Translations under genes and position numbers: made by a program | Part shown: piece after piece, positions 52,210 to 60,488 of the stretch | How positions within the stretch are numbered: position 1 is the first letter of the stretch | Layout: every line of letters begins with the position of its first letter | Assembly: GCF_018279705.1 (NCBI RefSeq) | Contig: NZ_CP036498.1 | Coordinates: 1,877,001-1,941,000, forward strand | Reading direction: 5' to 3' | DNA: 64,000 nucleotides | Source of the DNA: Tardiphaga alba | GTDB taxonomy: Bacteria > Pseudomonadota > Alphaproteobacteria > Rhizobiales > Xanthobacteraceae | Notes under the pieces: generated by a model | Databases searched by the model: none | Told to the model about the DNA's origin: nothing | Seen by the model: only the letters and a program-made list of their open reading frames with translations

Positions 52210-52296
52210 CTACAGCACACCCAGCACGATAGCGCCGACAAAGGCCATGGCGGCATAGGCAGCAACGATGCTCAGTTGACTGACGAAACCTGTCAT
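52210..52296 (-). CDS. 28-residue membrane peptide
   Basis: A short minus-strand frame starts MTGFVSQLSIVAAY, is almost entirely hydrophobic (a single predicted membrane helix AAYAAMAFVGAIVLGVL) and ends at TAG. AGGGAGG lies 8 bases before the ATG, a strong ribosome-binding site, and nothing else occupies this intergenic region. I recall similar tiny proteins in Bradyrhizobium annotations but cannot confirm. The function is unknown. Confidence 0.55.
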   Translation of the reverse strand: MTGFVSQLSIVAAYAAMAFVGAIVLGVL

Positions 52297-52593
52297 GGCG
52301 ATGCCTCCCTGTTACATGTCGCAGCGCGGGGCAACGTGGAATCCGGGATTGCGTTCCCGCACGCCAGACGAAAATGGAGATATCGGTACATTTGGCTGCG
52401 TATTCAAAGGTTCTCGATGTCAGCCGCGGCGATGCCGGCGAGCATCTCATGCGCTGCGCCTGTAGCTCCGGCTACCGCACTGCAGAAACCAAAATTCGTC
52501 AAAATTGCCGAACTTGCAGTGTGAAGCGCGTGATATACACTCCGCTATAACGAGGCGCAGCAACGACGCCCGTTGAACAGGGAGTTCACGTCC

Positions 52594-53997
52594 ATGACGA
52601 CTTACAATCTTCTCATCGACGGGAAGATGGTGCCCGGCGCCATGCAGATGCCGGTTCTCAATCCCGCCACCGAAGATGTCGTGGCGCAATGCCCGCGGGC
52701 ATCCAATGAGCAGCTCGATGCAGCCGTCGCCGCTGCGAAAGCCGCCTATCCTGCGTGGGCCGCGACGCCGCTCGGTGAACGTCGCAAATATATCGTGCAG
52801 ATGGCCGATGCGATCGAGGCCAATGCGAATGAGCTCGCGCATATCCTGACCAGTGAGCAGGGCAAGCCACTCACGGACGCGACTGCGGAAGTGATGGGAA
52901 TGGGCGGCTTCTTCCGCTATCTCGCCTCGCTCGACCTGCCGATGAAGGTGATCGAGGACTCAGGCGATCGTCGCGTCGAGGCGCATCGGCGTCCGCTCGG
53001 TGTGGTCGGCTGCATCATTCCCTGGAATTATCCGTTGCTGATCCTCGGCTTCAAGCTGCCGCCGGCCTTGCTGGCGGGCAATACGCTGGTGGTGAAGCCG
53101 GCGCCGACCACGCCGCTTTCGACCTTGCGATTTGCCGAACTGGTGCAGGGCATTTTGCCGAAGGGCGTGCTCAATGTGATCACCGACGCCAATGATCTCG
53201 GCGATGCCATGACCAAGCATCCGGATATCCGGAAGATCTCCTTCACGGGATCGACCGCGACAGGTCAGAAGGTCATGACCAGCGCAGCTGCAACGCTGAA
53301 GCGCATCACGCTGGAACTCGGCGGCAATGATGCCTCGATCGTGCTCGACGATGTCGATCCGAAGAAAGTGGCGCCGGGGATTTTCGAAGGCGCGTTCCAG
53401 AACAGCGGGCAGGTGTGCCTCGCCATCAAGCGGCTCTATGTGCATGAGAGCGTCTATGACGAGATCTGCCAGGAGCTGGTCGCGATCGCTAACAACACCG
53501 TGGTCGATGACGGTACCAAGCAAGGCACCAAGCTCGGCCCACTGCAAAACAAGATGCAATATGAGAAGGTGAAGGGCTTCCTCGAAGATGCGCGCAAGAA
53601 CGGCAATGTCATCGCGGGCGGTGCGGCCATGGACCGGCCCGGCTATTTCATCCAGCCGACCATCGTGCGCGACATCGCCGAGGGCACTAAGCTGGTGGAT
53701 GAAGAGCAGTTCGGCCCGGTGCTCCCCGTGATCAAATATTCGGATCACGACGACGTGATCCGTCGCGCCAATGCCACCAATTACGGCCTCGGCGCCTCGG
53801 TCTGGTCGTCGGACACCGACCGCGCCCACAAGGTCGCCAGCCAGATCGAGGCCGGCACGGTGTGGATCAACAAGCATCTCGACATGGCGCCGCACATCCC
53901 GTTCGGCGGCGCCAAGCAGTCGGGCATCGGCACCGAATTCGCCGAGGAGGGCCTCGCCGAATTTACCCAGCTGCAGATCATCAACGCGGCGCGCTGA
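52594..53997 (+). CDS. aldehyde dehydrogenase family protein
   Basis: The 467-residue NAD(P)-dependent enzyme has VVGCIIPWNYPLLILGFKLPPALLAGNTLVVKPAP, the catalytic Glu241 in ITLELGGNDASIV and the catalytic Cys275 in FQNSGQVCLAIKRLYV, with the normal 34-residue spacing, plus VNAS-like WINKHLDMAPHIPFGGAKQSGIG. It oxidises an aldehyde to the acid in the cytoplasm. The ATG with CAGGGAG upstream is chosen over an in-frame TTG at 52573. Substrate specificity is unknown. Confidence 0.93.
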   Translation: MTTYNLLIDGKMVPGAMQMPVLNPATEDVVAQCPRASNEQLDAAVAAAKAAYPAWAATPLGERRKYIVQMADAIEANANELAHILTSEQGKPLTDATAEVMGMGGFFRYLASLDLPMKVIEDSGDRRVEAHRRPLGVVGCIIPWNYPLLILGFKLPPALLAGNTLVVKPAPTTPLSTLRFAELVQGILPKGVLNVITDANDLGDAMTKHPDIRKISFTGSTATGQKVMTSAAATLKRITLELGGNDASIVLDDVDPKKVAPGIFEGAFQNSGQVCLAIKRLYVHESVYDEICQELVAIANNTVVDDGTKQGTKLGPLQNKMQYEKVKGFLEDARKNGNVIAGGAAMDRPGYFIQPTIVRDIAEGTKLVDEEQFGPVLPVIKYSDHDDVIRRANATNYGLGASVWSSDTDRAHKVASQIEAGTVWINKHLDMAPHIPFGGAKQSGIGTEFAEEGLAEFTQLQIINAAR

Positions 53998-54173
53998 CGA
54001 TCTGCTGATGGAACTCGTGAGAGGAGCGTTTTTGTCTAGGCGATGGACGAGAACGCTCCGCCACATTTTGGCCGTACCGAATAACGCGAGATCGCGCGCA
54101 GATACGCGCATTTCCAGCGCGCAAAAGCCGGCGCGTTGAAGAGTCATTAAAACATTTAATTCAACTTGCGCGC

Positions 54174-55430
54174 ATGACGCGCGGAGTTCGTTTGTATCTC
54201 GTCGGCTCCTTCGTCCTTGTCTCGATGGCAGGTTGCGGCAAAGGTTTGTTTCAAACCGAAACGCGCGACCCCTGGCGAGCCGAGGCCGAGGTCGCATGCA
54301 TGAAATCGGGTGCGGTACGCGAAAGCGCCGACCTGGTTCGCATCGAGCCTATTTCAGGCCCTGGTGTCTGCGGCGCCGAATTCCCGTTGAAGGTGGCAGC
54401 CCTCGGCGAGCCGAGTAGCAGCCTCGGCTTTGCCAATGAGAGCCTGCGTCCGCCCGGCAGTGTGGGCGGAGGCGGTGGTCCGCAACGCTGGCCGGTGCAG
54501 CCGACGCCGTCACAGCCGATGGTGCGCGCCACCAGCAGCTATCCGAATTCCTATCCGCAAACCGCGCCTGCGCAGCAGCAGCCGTCCTATGGCGGCGGCT
54601 ACAATACCGGCTATGGCAATGCGCCGGCAAATAATGGCCCGGTGTCATTGAACGCGCCGGGCGTGCATGAGGCGGAAGACGACATCGATCTGCCGCCGGA
54701 TGGCACGTCGCAGCAGGCGATGCCGCAGAGCGCGCCGCAGCCGCGCGCGCCTTACGGCCGTTACAGCTCCGGCGTCGTGCAGAGCCAGCCGCAGCAGGAT
54801 TACGCGCAGCCACGTCTCGGCCCTGGTGCCGGCAATGTCACCGGCTCGGTGGGCCCCGTCACGGTCAAGCCGACGGCGACGCTGGCCTGTCCGATCGTGT
54901 CGCAGCTCGATAAATGGTTCGCTGAAGTCGTGCAGCCGGCGGCGATGCGCTGGTTCGGTCAGCGCGTGGTGTCGATCCGCCAGATCTCCGCCTATTCGTG
55001 CCGCGGCATGAACGGCAATTCGCGCGCACATATTTCCGAACACGCGTTCGGCAATGCGCTCGACATCGCGGCCTTCACCTTTGCCGATGGTCGCAACATG
55101 TCGATCAAGAATGGTTGGAAGGGCTTGCCGGAAGAGCAGGGCTTTTTGCGCGACGTGCAGGGCGGGGCCTGCCAGTATTTTACGACGGTGCTGGCGCCGG
55201 GCTCCAACATCTATCACTACGACCACATCCATGTGGACCTGATGCGCCGGCCGAAGCGTCCGTCGATCTGCAAACCGGCGGCTGTGTCAGGCGAAGAAGT
55301 CGCTGCCCGCGCCATGGGGCGGAGCTATACCGGACGCGGCTTTGACGGGCCGACCGGCTCGATCAAGAAGCCTGCCGCTAAGTCGGGGCGCAAGACGCCC
55401 GACGACGAGGACTTCTACGAGAACGAGTAG
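54174..55430 (+). CDS. extensin-like family lipoprotein
   Basis: The 418-residue protein has a lipoprotein-type signal peptide (LVSMAGC, Cys21), a long Pro/Gly/Gln/Tyr-rich middle (about residues 105-235), and a C-terminal extensin-like domain: CPIVSQLDKWFAEVVQPAAMRWFGQRVVSIRQISAYSCRG, SEHAFGNALDIAAFTFADGR and NIYHYDHIHVDLM. The HxxGxxxD and HxH pattern resembles the zinc ligands of M15-type peptidoglycan peptidases, so peptidase activity is possible. Its end lies 9 bases from the converging TetR gene. Confidence 0.88.
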   Translation: MTRGVRLYLVGSFVLVSMAGCGKGLFQTETRDPWRAEAEVACMKSGAVRESADLVRIEPISGPGVCGAEFPLKVAALGEPSSSLGFANESLRPPGSVGGGGGPQRWPVQPTPSQPMVRATSSYPNSYPQTAPAQQQPSYGGGYNTGYGNAPANNGPVSLNAPGVHEAEDDIDLPPDGTSQQAMPQSAPQPRAPYGRYSSGVVQSQPQQDYAQPRLGPGAGNVTGSVGPVTVKPTATLACPIVSQLDKWFAEVVQPAAMRWFGQRVVSIRQISAYSCRGMNGNSRAHISEHAFGNALDIAAFTFADGRNMSIKNGWKGLPEEQGFLRDVQGGACQYFTTVLAPGSNIYHYDHIHVDLMRRPKRPSICKPAAVSGEEVAARAMGRSYTGRGFDGPTGSIKKPAAKSGRKTPDDEDFYENE

Positions 55431-55439
55431 CGACGGTCG

Positions 55440-56063
55440 TCAGGCGCGATAGGCGGCAAGGAACATCCGCAGCGCGCTGTCGACAACCCGATCGATTTCT
55501 TCGGGAGATGGCGTCGGTTTGGCCTGGAAGATGAACGGCTGAAACAGCGTCGCCTGGCACGACATCATGAACTGCGCCGCGGCGAGCTCGGTGGTGTCGA
55601 TCTTCAATTCACCGGCTTTGACGCGGGCATCGAGATAAGCGGCAAGTTGCCGGATGCTGTGCGCGAGCACCGCCTCATAGAAGCGCTTGCCGACATCCGG
55701 CATCCGTTCCGCGATCGCCATCACCGTGCGAATGGCGGATCCGCCGCCGGGGCGGCACAGCAGCTGGATATAGCCGCGCCCGAATTCGGCCAGCGTCGCC
55801 TCGGCGTCGCGGGCAGTGTCGAAATTGAAGACCGCTTTGCCCTGTTCGAGCTTCTCTTGCTCGACGATGGATTCGAACAGCGCGTTCTTGTCAGTGAAAT
55901 AGACATAGAGCGTACCCTTCGACACGCCGGCCGCTCGTGCGATCTCACCCATGCTGGCGCCATCGAAGCCCAGCGTCATGAACACCTTGCGCGCGCCGTC
56001 GAGGATCTGTCGGCGCTTGGCGCTGTCTTCCTCGCCGACCGGCAAAGCGTGGGTCGCAACCAT
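55440..56063 (-). CDS. TetR/AcrR family regulator of emrAB
   Basis: The 207-residue protein has a TetR HTH (RRQILDGARKVFMTLGFDGASMGEIARAAGVSKGTLYVYFTDKNALF, residues 17-63) and a C-terminal ligand domain. It diverges from the emrAB-type efflux operon, with a perfect 21-base palindrome between them, the expected TetR operator. It would repress efflux until its ligand binds. The ligand is unknown. Confidence 0.92.
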   Translation of the reverse strand: MVATHALPVGEEDSAKRRQILDGARKVFMTLGFDGASMGEIARAAGVSKGTLYVYFTDKNALFESIVEQEKLEQGKAVFNFDTARDAEATLAEFGRGYIQLLCRPGGGSAIRTVMAIAERMPDVGKRFYEAVLAHSIRQLAAYLDARVKAGELKIDTTELAAAQFMMSCQATLFQPFIFQAKPTPSPEEIDRVVDSALRMFLAAYRA

Positions 56064-56149
56064 TGTTCAGCCTATCGAAGTCACCAGGATACCGGAGAGG
56101 CCGGCATTCAGAATCATCCCAAAACAGCTTGGGATACGCTTGATGTATC

Positions 56150-56170
56150 TTGACCGAACCGTTCGGTCAA
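56150..56170. promoter_or_regulatory. perfect TetR operator
   Basis: Half sites TTGACCGAAC and GTTCGGTCAA are exact inverted copies around one central C. The core ACCGAAC/GTTCGGT matches the operator style of AcrR-type repressors. It lies between the divergent TetR (start 56063) and HlyD (start 56239) genes. Confidence 0.85.
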
Positions 56171-56238
56171 TTTACATATTGTCGCATTAGGCCGGAACCC
56201 GGAAGAGGTTTCGCGCGATCATTTTTCAGGAGGCCGCA

Positions 56239-57459
56239 ATGGCCGGACGCGACCAGGCTGCCCGTATCCTTCGTGCCGATGGCGAAGACGACAGCAACGC
56301 AGCGCGCGTGGTGCCGCTTGCCGAAGAGCCCGCAGCGCGCGGCCCGGCGGAAGCACCGGCACATGAGCAGCCAACTGAAACACCGGCCGCGGCCAAGCCC
56401 GCCGCACCGCAGTCGCCGCGCAAGAAGCGCGTCCTGCTCGGCATCGGCGCACTCGCAGCCATCGCCGCCGTCTATTTCGGTGTGAACTACTATCTGGTTG
56501 GGCGCTTCATGGTCTCGACCGATGACGCCTATGTGCGCGCCAATAACTCGACGCTCGGTGCGCGCGTCTCCGGCCATATCGCGCAGATCGTTCCGGGCGA
56601 CAATACCGAGGTGAAGGCCGGGCAGGTCTTGTTCAAGATCGATGACGGTGACTACAAGATCTCCGTCGATGCGGCCAAGCGCAAGATCGACACGCAGCAG
56701 GCGACGATCGAGCGTATCGGCCGTCAGGTCGAGGCGCAGCAGAGTTCGGTCGCGCAGGCACAGGCGCAGCTTGCCTCGGCCGATGCCGCTGCCAATCGTG
56801 CGTCACTCGAATTCGATCGCCAGGAAACGTTGAGCAAGCAGGGCTTTGCCTCGCGCTCGGTCTATGAGACCTCGCAGTCGAATCGCGATCAGACTGCAGC
56901 TGCGGTCAAGGCTGCCAAGGCCGCCGTCGATTCCGCCACGAGCGCGGTCGAAGTCACCAAGGCACAGCAGGCCGAAGCGCGCGCGCAATTGCAGGAGCTG
57001 CAGAGCTCGCTCGACAAAGCGGAGCGCGATCTGGCTTTCACCGATGTGAAGGCGCCGGTGGATGGCATCTTCTCCAACCGCATGGTCAATCTCGGTGACT
57101 TCATCACCACCGGCCAGCGTCTCGCCAATATCGTGCCGCTCGATGATGTCTATGTCGATGCGAACTTCAAGGAAACGCAGCTGCGTCGCCTGATGCCCGG
57201 CCAGCCCGTCTCGATCCAGCTCGATGCCGACACCAGCCGCGTCATCGATGGCACCGTCGAGAGCCTGTCGCCGGCCGCCGGTCAGGTCTTCACGTTGCTG
57301 CCGCCGGACAACGCCACGGGCAACTTCACCAAGATCGTGCAGCGCGTGCCGGTCCGTGTTCGCGTGCCCGCCGATGTCGCGAAGCAGAATATCCTGCGCG
57401 CAGGCATGTCGGTCTATGTCCGCATCAACACCAAGCCGGACGCGAAACCCGCGCAGTAA
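56239..57459 (+). CDS. emrA: HlyD/EmrA family efflux adaptor
   Basis: The 406-residue periplasmic adaptor has a Pro/Ala-rich cytoplasmic head, one membrane segment (about residues 65-85), a biotinyl-lipoyl-like domain (DAYVRANNSTLGARVSGHIAQIVPGDNTEVKAGQVLFKIDDGDYKI), a long coiled-coil hairpin (about residues 150-270) and a beta-barrel with YVDANFKETQLRRLMPGQPVSIQLDAD. It links an inner-membrane MFS pump to an outer-membrane channel. CAGGAGG lies 5-6 bases before the ATG. The EmrB-type gene follows 12 bases downstream; no outer-membrane channel is encoded here. Confidence 0.93.
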   Translation: MAGRDQAARILRADGEDDSNAARVVPLAEEPAARGPAEAPAHEQPTETPAAAKPAAPQSPRKKRVLLGIGALAAIAAVYFGVNYYLVGRFMVSTDDAYVRANNSTLGARVSGHIAQIVPGDNTEVKAGQVLFKIDDGDYKISVDAAKRKIDTQQATIERIGRQVEAQQSSVAQAQAQLASADAAANRASLEFDRQETLSKQGFASRSVYETSQSNRDQTAAAVKAAKAAVDSATSAVEVTKAQQAEARAQLQELQSSLDKAERDLAFTDVKAPVDGIFSNRMVNLGDFITTGQRLANIVPLDDVYVDANFKETQLRRLMPGQPVSIQLDADTSRVIDGTVESLSPAAGQVFTLLPPDNATGNFTKIVQRVPVRVRVPADVAKQNILRAGMSVYVRINTKPDAKPAQ

Positions 57460-57471
57460 CGGATCGCGCTG

Positions 57472-59061
57472 ATGTCCTCGGCCTCCTCAACCATGTCGGG
57501 AGCACCGCCGGCCGCGCCGGTGGATGCCGACCGGATTCCGCCAAAGCGCCTGATCGCCTTCCTGATCATGGTGTTCGGCATGTTCATGTCGATCCTCGAC
57601 ATCCAGATCGTCTCGGCGTCACTGGCCGACATCCAGGCGGGCCTGTCGGCATCGTCGAACGAAGTCTCGTGGGTGCAGACCGCCTATCTGATCGCGGAAG
57701 TCATCGCGATCCCGTTGTCAGGCTTCCTGTCGCGTGCACTCGGCACGCGGCTGCTCTTCGCGATCTCGGCCGCGGGCTTCACTTTCGCCAGCCTGATGTG
57801 CGGCTTCACATCGTCCATCGAGCAGATGATCTTGTGGCGCGCGGTGCAAGGCTTCCTCGGCGCCGGCATGATCCCCACGGTGTTCGCTTCGGCCTATACC
57901 GTTTTCCCGCGCTCGAAATTTCACATCGTTGCGCCGATCATCGGTCTTGTCGCCACGCTGGCGCCGACCATAGGTCCGACCGTCGGCGGTTACATCACCG
58001 ACGCTTTATCATGGCACTGGCTGTTCTTCATCAATGTCGTGCCGGGCATCGGCATCACCCTCGGCGTGCTGGCGCTGGTGGATTTCGACGAGCCGCATTT
58101 TGAGCTGCTCGATCATTTCGACTGGTGGGGTCTCGGCTTCATGGCCGGCTTCCTTGGCTCGCTCGAATATGTGCTGGAAGAGGGGCCGCGCAACGACTGG
58201 TTCGAAGATGAAGCCATCGCCATCTTTGCGGTGATCTGCGCGCTGTCCGCGATCGCATTCTTCTGGCGGGTACTGACCGCGAAAGAGCCCATCGTCGATC
58301 TGCGCGCCTTCACCAATCGCAATTTCGCGCTGGGCTCCACCTTCTCGTTCTGCATCGGCATCGGCCTGTACGGCCTGACCTATATCTACCCGCTCTATCT
58401 CGCCCAGGTGCGCGGCTACAGCGCGCTGATGATCGGCGAGACCATGTTCGTGTCGGGCATCGCCATGTTCCTGATGGCGCCGGTCGTGGGGCGCCTGATG
58501 ACCAAGGTCGATCTGCGCATACTGATCGCCACCGGACTCGTGCTGTTCGCGTCGGGCACGTGGATGATGACGTGGATCACGCGCGACTTCGATTTCTACG
58601 AATTGCTGTATCCGCAGATCCTGCGCGGCATGGGCATGATGCTGGCCATGGTGCCGATCAACAATATCGCACTCGGCACGCTGACGCCGGAAATGCTGAA
58701 GAATGCGTCCGGCCTGTTCAACCTGACGCGTAATCTCGGCGGTGCGCTCGGTCTCGCGTTGATCAACACCGTGCTCGATCACCGCACCGATTTTCACATC
58801 TCGCGCCTGCACGACAAGGTGACATGGGGCAATGCCAAGGCGGTCGAAACGCTGAACATGTTCACCCAGAAATTCCAGGGCATGGGCGATGCCTCGCGCA
58901 TGGCGTTGAAGCAGCTCTCGCAGATCACCCATCGTCAGGCCGTGGTGATGGGATTTGGCGACGCGTTCTTCCTGCTGTCCTGCTTCTATATCGGCCTCAG
59001 CGTGATGGTGCTGCTGCTGAGCAAGCCGAACAATCCGGCTGCAGGCGGCGGCGGACACTGA
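57472..59061 (+). CDS. emrB: DHA2 family MFS efflux pump (EmrB-like)
   Basis: The 529-residue protein has about 14 membrane segments and DHA2 motifs: FMSILDIQIVSASLADIQAGLSASSNEVSWVQTAYLIAEVIAIPLSGFLSRALGTR, and AVQGFLGAGMIPTVFASAYTVFPR then APTIGPTVGGYITDALSWHWLFFINVVPGI. It exports drugs or metabolites by proton antiport together with the HlyD adaptor encoded just upstream. The operon is controlled by the divergent TetR gene. Substrates are unknown. Confidence 0.94.
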   Translation: MSSASSTMSGAPPAAPVDADRIPPKRLIAFLIMVFGMFMSILDIQIVSASLADIQAGLSASSNEVSWVQTAYLIAEVIAIPLSGFLSRALGTRLLFAISAAGFTFASLMCGFTSSIEQMILWRAVQGFLGAGMIPTVFASAYTVFPRSKFHIVAPIIGLVATLAPTIGPTVGGYITDALSWHWLFFINVVPGIGITLGVLALVDFDEPHFELLDHFDWWGLGFMAGFLGSLEYVLEEGPRNDWFEDEAIAIFAVICALSAIAFFWRVLTAKEPIVDLRAFTNRNFALGSTFSFCIGIGLYGLTYIYPLYLAQVRGYSALMIGETMFVSGIAMFLMAPVVGRLMTKVDLRILIATGLVLFASGTWMMTWITRDFDFYELLYPQILRGMGMMLAMVPINNIALGTLTPEMLKNASGLFNLTRNLGGALGLALINTVLDHRTDFHISRLHDKVTWGNAKAVETLNMFTQKFQGMGDASRMALKQLSQITHRQAVVMGFGDAFFLLSCFYIGLSVMVLLLSKPNNPAAGGGGH

Positions 59062-59069
59062 GCAGGACC

Positions 59070-59159
59070 TGTAGGGTGGGCAAAGGCGCTCTTGCGCCGT
59101 GCCCACCATCGAGTGCGGTTCATGTGATGGTGGGCACGCTGCGCTTTACCCACCCTACA
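59070..59159. repeat. dispersed palindrome (GTAGGGTGGGC family), copy 2
   Basis: TGTAGGGTGGGCAAAG and CTTTACCCACCCTACA are inverted end copies, with GTGCCCACCATC and GATGGTGGGCAC pairing inside. It follows the emrB stop codon by 9 bases and precedes the rnpB 3' end. A related copy lies at 49632-49714. Confidence 0.88.
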
Positions 59160-59228
59160 CTGCCAATGAAGAGGCCAAACTGGTGAGGGGCCCGGCGTGT
59201 TGCGCCGAGCCCCTCGTTGTTCAGTATC

Positions 59229-59712
59229 AGCCGGCCTGTAAGCCGGGTTCTGTAAGGCACCGCCACTTGCGTGACGATACGTGACGACCATTCTTCTGGG
59301 ACCGCATTCGCATGCGGCCTCAAGCAACCTACCCGGACAGCGGGTTTGACATCACCCTGCAGTGTTATCGTTCGCGGGCTTGCGCCTGGGAATGAACTGA
59401 CTGCCATGCCGTCCCTATTCGGTTTTGCTCCCGGTGGGGTTTACCTTGCCGTCTCCGTTGCCGGATCCGCGGTGCGCTCTTACCGCACCTTTTCACCCTT
59501 ACTCGCCTTCACCCTTCGGGTTACGGCGCAGCGAGCCCGGGGGCTTGCTACGCCGAAGCAGCGTAGCTGCGAAGGCGAGCGGTTCGTTCTCTGTGGCACT
59601 TTCCCTGGGGTCGCCCCCGCCAGCCGTTAGCTGGCACCGTATGTCATTGGAGCCCGGACTTTCCTCCCCCGCAGCCTTTCGACCATTGCAGGAGCGGCCG
59701 TCCGGCCGACTG
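59229..59712 (-). ncRNA. rnpB: RNase P RNA (type A)
   Basis: Read on the minus strand this carries the universal GAGGAAAGTCCGGGCTCC (plus 59649-59666), the ACAGAAC...CCGGCTTACAGGC 3' region and the GGTAAACCCCACC segment of bacterial type A RNase P RNA. P1 is formed by CAGTCGGCC (5' end) and GGCCGGCTG (3' end), which set the limits. The ribozyme cleaves tRNA 5' leaders with RnpA. The P12 arm, bounded by GAAGGCGAG / CTCGCCTTC (59502-59579), is enlarged. Confidence 0.93.
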
Positions 59713-59773
59713 ACGCGGAAGGCATGAAGTCTGGGAAGGCCGCCGTCAAGTCGCGGGCCGAACATTGACCACC

Positions 59774-60097
59774 ATGTCGGAGTCGTGCAATCTAAAGATG
59801 TATAATGCTGGCGGGTTGCATGTGGCGAATAGTCGGGACCTGACCCTGTTCAAGACGTTTCTGGCGCATATCCTCACGGCGACCGTGCTATTCATCTGCA
59901 TCGCCGCTGCTGCGGTCACGCTCGAAACGCTCGCGGACTGGATCGAAGCGCGTCACTATTCGGCCGTCCTGTCGATCGGGTGTCACGCCGCCGCTTACTA
60001 CATTTTCGCTTCTGACATCGTCTTTCTGATATTCTTTTTGACGGTAGAGGTGTTGAAATTCGGCAGGGAAGTCTGGAGATCGTTCAAGAGGCAGTGA
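59774..60097 (+). CDS. small two-helix membrane protein (first of tandem pair)
   Basis: The 107-residue protein has two membrane segments, ILTATVLFICIAAAAVTLETLAD and YYIFASDIVFLIFFLTVEVL, and a basic C-terminus (FGREVWRSFKRQ). No family is recognised. Its stop TGA overlaps the next ATG by one base (TGATG). The start is uncertain: TTG at 59765 is in frame 9 bases upstream. It resembles the next protein in the segment HxLxAxxLFxxIxAxAVxxExxAD. Confidence 0.7.
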   Translation: MSESCNLKMYNAGGLHVANSRDLTLFKTFLAHILTATVLFICIAAAAVTLETLADWIEARHYSAVLSIGCHAAAYYIFASDIVFLIFFLTVEVLKFGREVWRSFKRQ

Positions 60098-60474
60098 TGG
60101 CAGATCAGGACTATCTTGGATTTCAAGTCGCTGCGCAGAAGCGCCGGAGCGCTTCCGGATGGCGAGGTGTTTTATCGTCGATCGTTTTGTTCATCGCGCG
60201 TGACGCCAAGCTGTTCTTTCGTCCCGCCCGCATTCCCGTGATCGCCCATGCCTTGGCTGCATCGATTTTGTTCGTATCGATCGGCGCTATTGCAGTTCTG
60301 TTCGAAGTTGCTGCCGACATGATGACGCGCAGCGACATGCCGCATGGCTTCGGCACATCGTTTCGCTATCTGGCGTTGCTGCTGACCTATTTCGGAGTCG
60401 TGGCCGCAGTCATGTTGGTCGTCGCCGGTATCGTCAGGCAGACGCAGGATCTGCGCCGCATGATCCGCGGCTGA
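60097..60474 (+). CDS. small two-helix membrane protein (second of tandem pair)
   Basis: The 125-residue protein has a basic N-terminal segment, then HALAASILFVSIGAIAVLFEVAADMM and YLALLLTYFGVVAAVMLVVAGIV as membrane segments, and ends TQDLRRMIRG. It is a paralogue of the preceding protein with a shared helix-1 pattern, and is translationally coupled to it by one-base overlap. No function is known. It converges on the amidase gene 14 bases away. Confidence 0.75.
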   Translation: MADQDYLGFQVAAQKRRSASGWRGVLSSIVLFIARDAKLFFRPARIPVIAHALAASILFVSIGAIAVLFEVAADMMTRSDMPHGFGTSFRYLALLLTYFGVVAAVMLVVAGIVRQTQDLRRMIRG

Positions 60475-60488
60475 TCACCCGCCGCGAT

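Noticed and set aside
52960..54297. Long minus-strand frame over the aldehyde dehydrogenase gene
   Set aside because: Antisense shadow: the plus strand carries all catalytic motifs of aldehyde dehydrogenase with proper spacing.
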